Part shown: one piece after another, positions 1 to 12,564 of the stretch
Layout of the letters: each line of letters begins with the position of its first letter
How positions within the stretch are numbered: position 1 is the stretch's first letter
Origin: Gordonia sp. OPL2
GTDB taxonomy: Bacteria > Actinomycetota > Actinomycetes > Mycobacteriales > Mycobacteriaceae
NCBI RefSeq assembly: GCF_003797825.1
Contig: NZ_RKME01000022.1
Coordinates: 34,043-98,042 of the forward strand
Reading direction: 5' to 3'
DNA length: 64,000 nt
Position numbers and translations under genes: made by a program
Notes under the pieces: model-generated
What the model was told of the DNA's origin: nothing
Seen by the model: only the letters and a program-made list of their open reading frames with translations
The model's database searches: none

Positions 1-201
1 GTCCGCACGTGCGAACCACGGCAGCGCCGTGATCCAGACGTGCCGCACCACTCTTCCGCACGCCGCACTCCATCAGGCGTTCGTTGAGCGTCGCGCCGGT
101 CAACGGCGACGAGAATGCCTGGGACATCGTCAACAAGGAACCAAACAGGGAGTGCAGCACCATCTTCCACGTGCGCACCGCAGGTGGGGACTACGCCGGT
201 A
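1..201. other. left edge without a supported gene
   Basis: No convincing gene is visible here. A short open frame on the minus strand runs from an ATG at 163 out of the window, and a plus-strand frame is open from about 33 to 329. Neither has a clear ribosome binding site, recognisable motif or decisive codon bias. The minus frame could be the 5' part of a gene continuing left of the window, but that is only a possibility. Confidence 0.4.
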
Positions 202-669
202 CTACCTCGGCGAGTCGCCGGAGATCTCGGACGGGCGCGGACGCCGGGACCGGAGCAGGGCTCCCAACGCGACCATGCCCAGCCCGAGGACGAGATGAAG
301 CCAGTTGTCGGCGTTGTCGATGGGCATGAAGTTGGCTGGACTGTTCACATCGATTGCGAGGCCGTAGAGCCAGAGCGCGAGGTACAGCAGGCCGCCGCCG
401 ATGAAGTAGAGATGCGACCACCTACCGATGCGAGCCATCACGATTCCCGCCACTCCGTAGACCACATGCAGCACGTTGTGCAGGACGGACACGGTGAACA
501 CGCCGAACAGTTGTGCGTCCGATCGGTGCCCGGCCGGGTCCAACTCGTCGACATGGGTGGTGATTCCGGGGATGAAGCCGATGACACCCACGACGATGAA
601 CAGGACCCCGACGACGAGCGCCGCGGCCTGCACCGGCGACCGCGTGTACCTCAACCTCATCGACACCAT
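202..669 (-). CDS. DUF4383 family membrane protein
   Basis: A 155-residue integral membrane protein of the DUF4383 family, whose function is not known. Four hydrophobic segments are visible at about residues 13-32, 55-79, 86-105 and 122-137. The family hallmarks are an N-terminal helix ending in GFIPG, a His/Asn-containing second helix (LHNVLHVVYG) and a final helix preceded by NWLHLVLG. Protein length is as usual for the family. The ATG at 669 is chosen because GGAGGTGA lies seven bases upstream. An in-frame ATG three codons later is less well placed. It lies downstream of and co-directional with the StyA-like gene, but 270 bp apart, so it probably has its own promoter. Confidence 0.85.
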   Translation of the reverse strand: MVSMRLRYTRSPVQAAALVVGVLFIVVGVIGFIPGITTHVDELDPAGHRSDAQLFGVFTVSVLHNVLHVVYGVAGIVMARIGRWSHLYFIGGGLLYLALWLYGLAIDVNSPANFMPIDNADNWLHLVLGLGMVALGALLRSRRPRPSEISGDSPR

Positions 670-939
670 GTCGAGTCACCTCCGGGGCGCGGCGTCGCGG
701 TGATCGCGGCATGTCGCCCACCAACCACCGGATAGCCGGAGGCGGTGACGTCGAAACGCTCGCTCGCCATCGGCGGTCGGCCGCGACTCGACCGACGGTC
801 GGTCCGCCGTTCCTCCCCCGGGTATGACCACATCCACCACGTGCTGGAGGATGAGACGATTCCCGGGGGACGAACAAGCGGATGCCTTCGCTCAGTCGTG
901 TGTGGGAGCGTTCACGGCGGCCGGCCGCCGCTTCCGAGC

Positions 940-2322
940 TCAGCTCACGGCGGTCGCCGATTCTGTCGCCGAGCTGAACCGTCCGGCGGGCTCGAAACGG
1001 CCGAGGACGTCGTCGGCGGGTTCGCCGGACACCGCGGTGATGAACCCGAGCACGTCGTCGCGATTCCCGAGAGTCAGCAACGGGTTGGGGTCCGACAGCA
1101 GGCCGAACAGCGCCGAGGCGACGTTGGTGTCGACGGCCGCGGCCGGGAACGACAGTTCGAGGTGGGTCGCGTAGTCGGGATCTCCCAGGTACAGGCGGGT
1201 GACCTCGACGGCGGCCCACCCGCGCCGCTGCCAGTGCTTCTCGAACTCGGCCTCGAGCCAGTCGGTGCTGAACTCTCCGTCGTGCGTCTTGGCGGCCTTG
1301 ACGAGTTCGGCGACCTGGATGAGTGTGTTCGCGGCCCCCTGCCCGGCCACCGGATCGACCGCGATGGCGGTGTCACCGATCGCCGCGACCGTGTGACCTC
1401 CCCGCGTGGTGGCGACGGCGTGGCGCACCGTCGGGGTGACCGCGCCCTTGAGCCATGAGACCGGATCGGCCTCGATGACCTGGAGTTTCTCGATCGCCGG
1501 GGCGTCGTGCGGGAAGTACTCGGTGAAGATGTCGAGGATCGTCTGCCGGGCCGAGGCCGCGTCCTCGACCTCGTCGACCTTGGCTGCCCACGCGCCGTCG
1601 GTCTTGGCGAACACGATGAAGGACCAGGTCGCCCCGGCGTCCTTGTGCAGGAAGGGACCGACGAAGATCTCCCCGTTCTCGCTGTCGAGATTGAACAGCG
1701 AATGGTCGCCGCCGGCGCTGCTGCGGTAGGCGAACGTGTCCGGGCCGTGGTCGAGACCGGTCAGGGTCACCTGCAGGAGCCTGCGTTGCGGTTCGCGGTA
1801 ATGGGTGCGGGATTCGTTGACCGGGAACAGTGCGGACAGCCCGCCCTTGCCCGTGGCGACGAGCGTGAGGTCGTGCGAGCCGGCGATGGCGTCGATACGG
1901 TCGGTGTCGACGGAGGTCACCTCGAACCGACCGCCCTTGTCGAGGAATCGGCCGAGCCGGTCGTCGGCACGCAGCCGTAGGTCCACCGCCTGGGCGACAT
2001 AGCCGTAGTCGGGATTGAACTCGAGCACGTCGGCGCGATCCGCCCCGCTGCCCGAGTGCAGACGCACGCTGATGCCGGTCGTGTTGCCCACCTCGTACAG
2101 ATCGTCGATGATCTCGGCGTCCCACTCGCGCGGCTTTCCGAACAACACCCCGACGCCGGTCGGCGGAACCTTGTCGCGGAGCGACTCGCGATCCCGGTCG
2201 CTGTAGAGCGTCACGTCGAACCCCGCGTCGGTGAACCCGAGTGCGGCGCTCGTCCCCGCCAGTCCCGCGCCGACGATCGCCACCGTCCGGCGTGCGTCTC
2301 CCGACTGTCCTTCTCCTGCCAT
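940..2322 (-). CDS. styrene-monooxygenase (StyA)-like FAD flavoprotein
   Basis: A 460-residue single-component FAD protein resembling the epoxidase subunit StyA of two-component styrene/indole monooxygenases. It has an N-terminal Rossmann motif GAGLAGTSAALG (about residues 18-29) and a GD motif in IGDTAIAVDPVAGQGAAN (about 315-332), where FAD ribityl and flavin contacts are expected. StyA enzymes take reduced FAD from a StyB reductase, and no such gene is in the neighbourhood, so the reductase must lie elsewhere or the substrate chemistry differs. StyA proteins are usually near 415 residues, so this one carries extra C-terminal sequence. The ATG at 2322 is preceded by AGAGGGG. A perfect 16-bp palindrome at 915-930, just past the stop, may act in termination. 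The substrate is not deducible. Confidence 0.75.
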   Translation of the reverse strand: MAGEGQSGDARRTVAIVGAGLAGTSAALGFTDAGFDVTLYSDRDRESLRDKVPPTGVGVLFGKPREWDAEIIDDLYEVGNTTGISVRLHSGSGADRADVLEFNPDYGYVAQAVDLRLRADDRLGRFLDKGGRFEVTSVDTDRIDAIAGSHDLTLVATGKGGLSALFPVNESRTHYREPQRRLLQVTLTGLDHGPDTFAYRSSAGGDHSLFNLDSENGEIFVGPFLHKDAGATWSFIVFAKTDGAWAAKVDEVEDAASARQTILDIFTEYFPHDAPAIEKLQVIEADPVSWLKGAVTPTVRHAVATTRGGHTVAAIGDTAIAVDPVAGQGAANTLIQVAELVKAAKTHDGEFSTDWLEAEFEKHWQRRGWAAVEVTRLYLGDPDYATHLELSFPAAAVDTNVASALFGLLSDPNPLLTLGNRDDVLGFITAVSGEPADDVLGRFEPAGRFSSATESATAVS

Positions 2323-2452
2323 GGCGAAACCCCTCTGTCTGTGCGGTGTGATGTGTCGGCGTCAGCGTGCCGTCACCCCGCAGCGGGGTGAAGGGTTAGG
2401 CGCAGCCCGCACAAATGCGTGTCCGATTACTCCGTTTCGGAGAGGCTCCACG

Positions 2453-4642
2453 GTGGCTGCTCACCGGAAACAGGGCAGCGGCCAAGTAGCATCGCAGCCT
2501 GTGAGCACGGCCGTAACCACCCCCGCGACCCCCAACGAGGACGCCGCGACGGGCAACACCTCCGGCTACCGGCTGGATCTGGACGGCCTGCGCGGTATCG
2601 CCATCGCATTGGTCGCGATCTTCCATGTCTGGTTCGGCCGGGTATCCGGTGGCGTCGACGTCTTCCTGACGCTCTCGGGGTACTTCTTCGTCGCATCGCT
2701 GCTCAAGCACGTCCTCGCGACGCAACCGGCGTCGACGTCGTGGTCGGCGGCGGTCAATCCGTGGCCGCGACTCTGGCGACTGGTCCGTCGCCTCCTGCCT
2801 GCGCTGCTCGTGGTGCTGGTCTTCATCACCGCGATGATCGCGCTGGTCATGCCGAAGACACGCTGGGGACCGCTCGGCTCCGAGGTCCAGGCCAGCGCGC
2901 TGTACTACCAGAACTGGCATCTCGCGTTCGATTCGCAGGACTATCAGGCCGCCGACTCGGCGAACAGTCCGATGCAACACCTGTGGTCGATGTCGATGCA
3001 GGGTCAGTTCTTCGTACTGACCCTCGTGTGCGCACTGGCGCTGGGTGGTGTGTTGCGCGCGCTGTCGAGGCGCATCCCCGCACTGACGAATCCGGCGGTG
3101 GTCCGCGGCATCGTCGGGACCGCGCTGCTCGCGGTCGCGGTGGTGTCGTTCGCCTGGGCGAACTACCGCCACGGCGTGAATCAGCCGTTCAACTACTACG
3201 ACACCGTCGCCCGACTGTGGGAACCATTGGCGGGTGGTCTGCTCGCCGTGTGGATGCCGCGGGTCGCGTTGCCGGCGTGGGTGCGCAACACGCTTGGTGT
3301 CGTCGCGCTCGCGCTGATCATCACCTGCGGCTGGTGGATCGCCGGCGTCACCGAGTACCCCGGCGCGATGGCCCTGGTGCCGGTCGGCGCCACGCTCATC
3401 CTGATCTGGACCGGCTCGGCGGCGACTCGTCCGTTGTCGTCGTCGAACGTCAACGCCCCGTCGGTGAGCAGCGCACTGGCCCATCCACGCCTGGTGTGGC
3501 TCGGATCCATCGCGTACGCCCTGTACCTGTGGCACTGGCCGCTGCTGATCTTCTATCTCAGCTGGCGGTACCAGGACGACGTCAACTGGTTCGAGGGCAC
3601 GGCGATCCTGGCGGTGTCCGTGGTGTTGGCATGGGCGACAACCCGTTTCGTCGAGGCCCCGATGCGCGCCGGCAAGTCGACGGTTCTCGGGCCGCGCTAC
3701 CGCCGGGCGCTGCTCGCGCTGATCCTGATCACCACCATCGTCGCGGGCAGCACCGTGGTGATCTGGCAGCGCAACGCCGCCAACGCCACGGTGAACACGG
3801 AGAATCTCGACCCACGGCTCTATCCGGGCGCGCGGGCGTTCCTCGACGGCGCACCGGTGCCGAAGGTCGACCCGCAGCCCAGTCCCGAAGTGGTGGACAA
3901 GGATTGGCCGATCACGTCATATGACTCGGTGATCAGCGGATGGAAGGACCCGTCGATCAAGGTCGGGGTGTACGGCGACAAGAACGCCACCCGCACCGTC
4001 GCGCTCGTCGGTGGTTCGCATGCCGAGTACTGGATCACCGCGCTCGACGACATCGGCAAACGGCGCGGTTTCAAGGTCACCACCTACCTCAAGGTGGGGT
4101 GCGCCCTGACCACCAGCCATGTCTTCATCTGGTTCGGTCAGAAGTACTACCAGTGCAACGACTGGTCGAAGCGTGTGATGGACCGCCTGGCCGTCGACAA
4201 GCCCGACGTCGTGTTCACCAACTCCACCCGGCCCGAGGAGGGCCCCGGTGCGCGCGGGGACTACGTGCCGAAGGACTACACCGACACCTTCGGACAGTTC
4301 CGCGACCGTGGGCAGCGGGTCATCGCGGTCCGCGACAACCCGTGGGCGCACGGCAAGCTCAAGCCGCCGGAGTGTCTCGCCGAGGGACGCAAGCCCCAGG
4401 TGTGCGGGGTGTCGCGCGATCTCGCCCTCGCGCCGACCGACCCCGCGGCGGCCATCGCGCCACAGTTCCCGAACATGAACTTCCTCGATTACTCCGACGC
4501 CATGTGCGGACCGACCTACTGCCCGGCCGTCGTCGGCAACATCCTGGTATGGCACGACTATCACCACCTGTCGGCGACCTTCGTACGCAGCCTGATCCCC
4601 GCCGTCGAGGCAGACCTCGCAAAGTCGTTGCACTGGTGGTGA
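2453..4642 (+). CDS. acyltransferase-3 / SGNH fusion membrane protein (OafA-type)
   Basis: A two-domain cell-envelope O-acyltransferase of the OafA/YrhL type. About ten membrane helices form an acyltransferase-3 domain starting at YRLDLDGLRG (about residue 37), with the family His in AIFHVWFG. A soluble SGNH-hydrolase-like domain follows from about residue 440. Such proteins move acetyl or other acyl groups across the membrane onto surface polysaccharide or lipid. In the SGNH part, block I reads GGSH rather than the usual GDSH (about residue 520), while the C-terminal catalytic pair is present in HDYHHLS (about 700). The GTG at 2453 is chosen because GGAGAGG sits seven bases upstream. A GTG at 2501 is an alternative. 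The acceptor is unknown. The gene is divergent from the flavoprotein. Confidence 0.85.
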   Translation: MAAHRKQGSGQVASQPVSTAVTTPATPNEDAATGNTSGYRLDLDGLRGIAIALVAIFHVWFGRVSGGVDVFLTLSGYFFVASLLKHVLATQPASTSWSAAVNPWPRLWRLVRRLLPALLVVLVFITAMIALVMPKTRWGPLGSEVQASALYYQNWHLAFDSQDYQAADSANSPMQHLWSMSMQGQFFVLTLVCALALGGVLRALSRRIPALTNPAVVRGIVGTALLAVAVVSFAWANYRHGVNQPFNYYDTVARLWEPLAGGLLAVWMPRVALPAWVRNTLGVVALALIITCGWWIAGVTEYPGAMALVPVGATLILIWTGSAATRPLSSSNVNAPSVSSALAHPRLVWLGSIAYALYLWHWPLLIFYLSWRYQDDVNWFEGTAILAVSVVLAWATTRFVEAPMRAGKSTVLGPRYRRALLALILITTIVAGSTVVIWQRNAANATVNTENLDPRLYPGARAFLDGAPVPKVDPQPSPEVVDKDWPITSYDSVISGWKDPSIKVGVYGDKNATRTVALVGGSHAEYWITALDDIGKRRGFKVTTYLKVGCALTTSHVFIWFGQKYYQCNDWSKRVMDRLAVDKPDVVFTNSTRPEEGPGARGDYVPKDYTDTFGQFRDRGQRVIAVRDNPWAHGKLKPPECLAEGRKPQVCGVSRDLALAPTDPAAAIAPQFPNMNFLDYSDAMCGPTYCPAVVGNILVWHDYHHLSATFVRSLIPAVEADLAKSLHWW

Positions 4643-4864
4643 TCCCGGTCACATTCTGATCGTCACCCGCAGGCGGAGACAGCGGCCCGACCTGCATCTC
4701 AGGCTGTCCCCAGGTTGGACTGCTAGGGTCTCCCACGATGCTCGTGCCCGGGCGTCCGCGCCGCGCGGCACGGATCGCCACCGAGATGCGACGAGCGCCC
4801 GAGGACTCGCGGCCGAGACCCCTCGGACCGGGATCCAGTCAAGGGTTGGGGCGAAGAAGCACGC

Positions 4865-6100
4865 ATGACCACGTACGCACCGGGACAGGACAGTGCCGCC
4901 GCCACGACGGCCACCGGCAGCCTCACGCGCAGCGCTGATGCGGTCCGCAGTGCGAGCAAGCGCGCCTACCTGCATCATGTCGACCTGATCCGGGCGACCA
5001 CGTTCTCGCTGGTCATCTTCGTGCACTGCCTCACCCAGACCACGGATGAGTTCACCAGCCTGCCGGTCAACACGACCTCGCTGCTGCTGCACTTCACGCG
5101 CAACACGTTCTTCGCGTTGACCGGCTTCGTGCTGATGTATCAGAACTACGAGAAGACCGATTTCCGCGCCACGGAGTTCTGGCGCAGACGGATCAAGCTG
5201 GTCATCTTCCCGTACATCATCTGGTCGGCCGTCTACTGGCTCGTCCAGAAGGTGTGGGCGCAGGGCCGGATCGCGGAGGTCGTGTCGAACCCCGTACACA
5301 GCCTCGGCGAGTTCGCCGGTCTCGTCGGCTGGGGCCTGTCGGGTTTCCAGATGTACTTCCTCTTCGTCATGCTGCAGGTCTACCTGCTCTTCCCACTGGT
5401 CCTGTTCCTCGTGCGGGCCACCGCTCGCCATCACGGCCTCTTGCTTGCCGCGGCACTCGGAGTGCAGGTGGCGATCACCGCGGCCATCACCTACTGGCAG
5501 CCGCCGGCCCCGATCTCCGACTACTGGTGGCACCACTACGCCACCTTCGTGCCGTATCAGTTCTTCATCCTCTACGGCGCAGTCGCCGCGGTACACCGTG
5601 ACGCGATCGCGCGGTGGCTGGAAGGCAAGGGCTGGTGGCTGTTCGGGGCACTGCTCGTGACCGGGACGATCGCCGCCGGGACCTATCTGACCGGTGTGTG
5701 GTTCCGCGGACAACCGGTGCACGACAACGACTCCGCGTTCTATCCGTATCTGTTGCCGTTCCTCGTCGTGGCCATCGCGTGCCTGTACGCGGCCGCGGCC
5801 CATTGGGCGACGCACTGGCGCGACTTCACCCCACGCTTCGCCCGCGCGGTCTCCTACGCATCGAACCGCTCGTTCAGCGTCTTCCTCGCCCACGTGCTGG
5901 TGCTGTTCTTCATCCTCAAGCCGCAGTCCGGTGGACAGGCCTGGATTCTCGAGACGTTCGGCCAACCGTGGGGCACGATCGTCGCCTACGTCGGGACCAT
6001 CGGCGGCTCGCTGCTGCTTGTCGAGATCCTCCGACGACTCCCCGGGTCGTCGTACCTCACCGGCCGGCCACGCCTGCCGCTGCCGGGCCGCACCTCCTGA
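4865..6100 (+). CDS. acyltransferase-3 family membrane protein
   Basis: A 411-residue polytopic membrane protein of the acyltransferase-3 family without a fused SGNH domain. After a cytoplasmic N terminus of about 35 residues comes the family signature HVDLIRATTFSLVIFVHC, with the catalytic-type His in the first helix. Roughly ten further hydrophobic segments follow, including an FTRNTFFALTGFVLMYQ segment typical of the family's second helix. It follows the larger acyltransferase in the same direction with a 222-bp gap, suggesting paired roles in envelope acylation but not necessarily one transcript. The ATG at 4865 follows a purine-rich GCGAAGAAG stretch. The substrate is unknown. It ends one base before the converging YdcF-type gene. 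Confidence 0.85.
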   Translation: MTTYAPGQDSAAATTATGSLTRSADAVRSASKRAYLHHVDLIRATTFSLVIFVHCLTQTTDEFTSLPVNTTSLLLHFTRNTFFALTGFVLMYQNYEKTDFRATEFWRRRIKLVIFPYIIWSAVYWLVQKVWAQGRIAEVVSNPVHSLGEFAGLVGWGLSGFQMYFLFVMLQVYLLFPLVLFLVRATARHHGLLLAAALGVQVAITAAITYWQPPAPISDYWWHHYATFVPYQFFILYGAVAAVHRDAIARWLEGKGWWLFGALLVTGTIAAGTYLTGVWFRGQPVHDNDSAFYPYLLPFLVVAIACLYAAAAHWATHWRDFTPRFARAVSYASNRSFSVFLAHVLVLFFILKPQSGGQAWILETFGQPWGTIVAYVGTIGGSLLLVEILRRLPGSSYLTGRPRLPLPGRTS

Positions 6101-6101
6101 T

Positions 6102-6689
6102 TCAGCGCCCGGTCACCACGCTCAGCAGGGCTCGCGGACGCGCGAGCAGCAACTCGCGCACGTGGTTGCGCACGACGGTCAGGATCGGGCACTCGCATCC
6201 GGCCTCCACGCCCGTCGCGTCGACGCCGACGGATCGGCACAGCGCGATCGCACGCGACAGATGGAAGTCCTGCGTGACGATCACCGCTCGGCGCACCCCG
6301 AACTCGTCGCGTGCCCGCCGACAGCTGGCCACGGTGTCCAGGCCGCCCGGGTCGTCGGCGATGAGATGGCCGTCGACGCCCCGCTCTTCCATGTACCGCC
6401 GCATCACGGCGGGCTCCTCGCCGGTGATCCCGTTGCCGGAGTTGATGATCCGGTCTGCTCGACCGGCCCGGTACAGCTCGATCGCGGTGTCGAGCCTGCC
6501 CCGTACGTAGTCACCCGGCTCGTCGTCCTCGACGAGAGAACCCAGAACCAGGACGGTCGAATGGTCGGGGACGTCGTCGGTGTCGAGGACCCGCCCCGCC
6601 GACATCACGTGGACACAGGTCGCCGCGACCGTGATGATCAGCTCGACGACGACGAGTGCGGCGAGGACCGCCCGCGATGCCGGATGCAC
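6102..6689 (-). CDS. YdcF/SanA-type DUF218 membrane protein
   Basis: A 195-residue DUF218 (YdcF/SanA/ElyC-like) protein. One N-terminal membrane helix (about residues 6-27) anchors a Rossmann-like domain carrying the family blocks VLVLGS, SGNGITGEEP, a D-x-x-G-x-D-T block (DDPGGLDT) and VTQDFHLSRA. Members influence envelope permeability and cell-wall precursor handling, but the biochemical reaction is not established. Start is a GTG at 6689. It converges on the acyltransferase gene with a one-base gap, leaving no room for a separate terminator, so read-through in either direction is possible. A repeat cluster lies immediately upstream. Confidence 0.85.
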   Translation of the reverse strand: MHPASRAVLAALVVVELIITVAATCVHVMSAGRVLDTDDVPDHSTVLVLGSLVEDDEPGDYVRGRLDTAIELYRAGRADRIINSGNGITGEEPAVMRRYMEERGVDGHLIADDPGGLDTVASCRRARDEFGVRRAVIVTQDFHLSRAIALCRSVGVDATGVEAGCECPILTVVRNHVRELLLARPRALLSVVTGR

Positions 6690-6708
6690 GGCTTCACGGT
6701 AGGCGACG

Positions 6709-6870
6709 CCCTTCGTGACGCTCGCAAGCTCGCTCCTCAGGGACCGGCGTCAGTCGCCAAGCTGCCCTCCTCAGGGACCGGCGTCAGTCGCCAAGCTGCC
6801 CTCCTCAGGGACCGACGTTCATTGGCCCCTGGGGAGACCGCGAGGAACGAGCGGTCGTCACGAAGGGCCC
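6709..6870. repeat. dispersed intergenic repeat cluster, locus A
   Basis: Three copies on the minus strand of the unit containing TCCTCAGGGACC, about 36 bp apart, followed by one divergent plus-strand copy. The outer ends are inverted caps, CCCTTCGTGACG at the left and CGTCACGAAGGGCC at the right. The same unit and cap recur near 20.9, 26.8, 35.4 and 53.0 kb, always between genes. This locus is the only one carrying both orientations, like a bacterial interspersed mosaic element. Confidence 0.8.
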
Positions 6871-6966
6871 GGCCCACCCGTGTTCGTCATTCCCGGCCCC
6901 CGACCGCGACACACCTTGATACTGATGGAACCGCAGTGCCCGTTGCTCGATCCGGAGGTCGCCCTC

Positions 6967-8343
6967 ATGCCCTACATGCCGATCACCGAATCGATGTTCC
7001 TCATCGCCGAGACCCGCGAACAACCGATGCACGTCGGCGGTCTCCAGCTGTTCGTGCCACGCGAGGGCCAGACGGCCACCGAGCTCGCGGAGGAGATGTT
7101 CACCACCTTCCAGGAGTGCCTCGACGTCCAGCCGCTGTTCCGGAAGCGTCCGGCATCCCCGGTGACGATTCTCGGCAATGTCGCGTGGTCGTTCGACGAG
7201 GAGATCGACTTCGAATACCACGTCCGCCGGGCGGTGCTGCCCACACCGGGGCGCGTCCGCGAACTCCTCCGCTATGTGTCGCTGCAGCACGGTGCGCTCC
7301 TCGACCGATTCCGGCCGATGTGGGAATTCCACGTCGTCGAGGGTCTCGCCGACGGTCGGGTCGCGCTGTACACCAAGGTGCATCATTCGCTGGTCGACGG
7401 CGTTTCGGCGCTGAAGCTGCTGCAGCGCACCCTCACCACCGATCCCGACGACCGCAGCGGCACGGCCCCGTGGAACCCGAATCTCTCCCGGCGGCGGTCT
7501 CACGGCTCCAGCGCCGGCCTCGGCTCGCGAGTGCGGGGCGCGCTCGACGTCGGCGGCCAGGTGATCGGCATGGCCCCCGCCGCCGCGAAGGTGGCGATGC
7601 GCGGTCTCACCGATCCCGATTTCGTCGGGCCCGGCAATGGTGCGCCGCGCACCATCCTCGACGTCGCGATCGGGAGCGCTCGCCGTTTCGCGGCTCAGCA
7701 ATGGGAGATCGACAGACTACGGGCGGTCACCACCGAGCTGCAGATCACGCTCAACGACGTCGTCGTCGCGATGTGCGCCGGCGCGCTCCGCTCCTACCTG
7801 ATCGATCACGACGCCCTCCCCGACAAGCCGCTGATCGCCTCCGTGCCGGTGTCCATGCACACCGATTCCGACAAGGTCGGGAACTCCGTCACCGCGATCA
7901 TGGTCAACCTGGCCACCGATCAACCCGATCCCGAACGCCGGCTCGCGACGATCGTGGCGTCGACCCGTCGCAGCAAAGAGGTCGTGCGCGGCCTGAAGCC
8001 CCTGCAGGCACTTGCGCTGGGAGCGGCGAACTTCGCGCCGCTGGCCTTCGCCACGGTGCCCGGGTTCGTCCAGTACACCCCGCCGCAGTTCAACATCATC
8101 ATCAGCAACGTGCCCGGCCCGTCAGAGCACCTCTACTGGAACGGCGCACGTCTCGACGGTGTCTACCCGGTGTCGATTCCGATGGAGGGCCTGGCACTCA
8201 ACATCACGGTGACGAGCACCGCCGACCACGTGAACTTCGGACTGATCGGGGCCCGGGCACAGCTGCCGAGCCTGCAACGTCTGCTGACCCATCTCGACAC
8301 CGCGCTCGAGGAGATGGAGAAGGTTGCCGGAATCCAGCGCTGA
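6967..8343 (+). CDS. wax ester synthase / diacylglycerol acyltransferase (WS/DGAT)
   Basis: A 458-residue member of the bacterial WS/DGAT family that joins acyl-CoA to diacylglycerol or fatty alcohol to make storage triacylglycerol or wax ester at the membrane. The catalytic HHxxxDG motif is intact as HHSLVDG at about residues 139-145. The C-terminal block FNIIISNVPGPSEHLYWNGA is the conserved structural motif of the family. Start ATG 6967 is favoured over ATG 6925 because GGAGG lies eight bases upstream and family members begin MPYMPITESMFL. Length is normal. It stands alone, with a repeat cluster upstream and the Fe-S reductase gene 263 bp downstream. Confidence 0.93.
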   Translation: MPYMPITESMFLIAETREQPMHVGGLQLFVPREGQTATELAEEMFTTFQECLDVQPLFRKRPASPVTILGNVAWSFDEEIDFEYHVRRAVLPTPGRVRELLRYVSLQHGALLDRFRPMWEFHVVEGLADGRVALYTKVHHSLVDGVSALKLLQRTLTTDPDDRSGTAPWNPNLSRRRSHGSSAGLGSRVRGALDVGGQVIGMAPAAAKVAMRGLTDPDFVGPGNGAPRTILDVAIGSARRFAAQQWEIDRLRAVTTELQITLNDVVVAMCAGALRSYLIDHDALPDKPLIASVPVSMHTDSDKVGNSVTAIMVNLATDQPDPERRLATIVASTRRSKEVVRGLKPLQALALGAANFAPLAFATVPGFVQYTPPQFNIIISNVPGPSEHLYWNGARLDGVYPVSIPMEGLALNITVTSTADHVNFGLIGARAQLPSLQRLLTHLDTALEEMEKVAGIQR

Positions 8344-8471
8344 GCGTCCTGATACGTTCTGAGCAGCGCATGTCGTGATGCTTCCCACAGGAAGCGGTCC
8401 TCCAGGCCATCTGACTCGATAGTAAGTTACTGATGAGTACCATCAACATGACATCCCCCTGGGGACCGAGC

Positions 8472-8490
8472 GTTAGTTAGGTCATCCTTG
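8472..8490 (+). promoter_or_regulatory. weak IdeR/DtxR-like box candidate
   Basis: The sequence GTTAGTTAGGTCATCCTTG matches the mycobacterial iron box consensus TTAGGTTAGGCTAACCTAA at about 11 of 19 positions, with the left half core GTTAGG intact. It lies 117 bp before the Fe-S reductase start. The M. tuberculosis counterpart Rv0338c is, to my recollection, listed among iron/IdeR-responsive genes. This is a low-confidence suggestion. Confidence 0.2.
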
Positions 8491-8606
8491 GCAGCGTTCC
8501 AGCACCCCGACGAACTACGGTTACCTGTAGTACACGTCAGCCCGTGTGCGCATCAGCCCTGCGCAAATCGGGTCGGCGACGACCTAGAGAAAGGCCGGTA
8601 CGCGCC

Positions 8607-12377
<3,771 letters not shown>

Positions 12378-12442
12378 TCGGCAGGTTCGTGCGCCGACAT
12401 CCGGTGCACGGACCGACCGCTTGAAAACCTCACCCTCACTCC

Positions 12443-12479
12443 ACAACACCACCTCGGTTTCGAACCGAGGTGGTGTTGT
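12443..12479 (+). terminator. strong hairpin after the Fe-S gene
   Basis: A perfect 17-bp stem (12443-12459 with 12463-12479) closed by a TCG loop, 66 bp past the Fe-S stop codon. There is no T-tract, as is common in high-GC actinobacteria. It probably separates this gene from the aminotransferase downstream. Confidence 0.8.
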
Positions 12480-12564
12480 CGTCGAGGGGTGTTGCAGCAC
12501 TTCGGAGTGATCGGTCGGCGGAGTCGCCAAAACCTGCTTGCCGTGTCCTGTCACAATTGAACTC

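Noticed and set aside
5694..8378. 894-codon open frame across the YdcF, repeat and WS/DGAT region
   Set aside because: Arg/Pro-rich translation without motifs. It overlaps three better supported genes and the intergenic repeat array.
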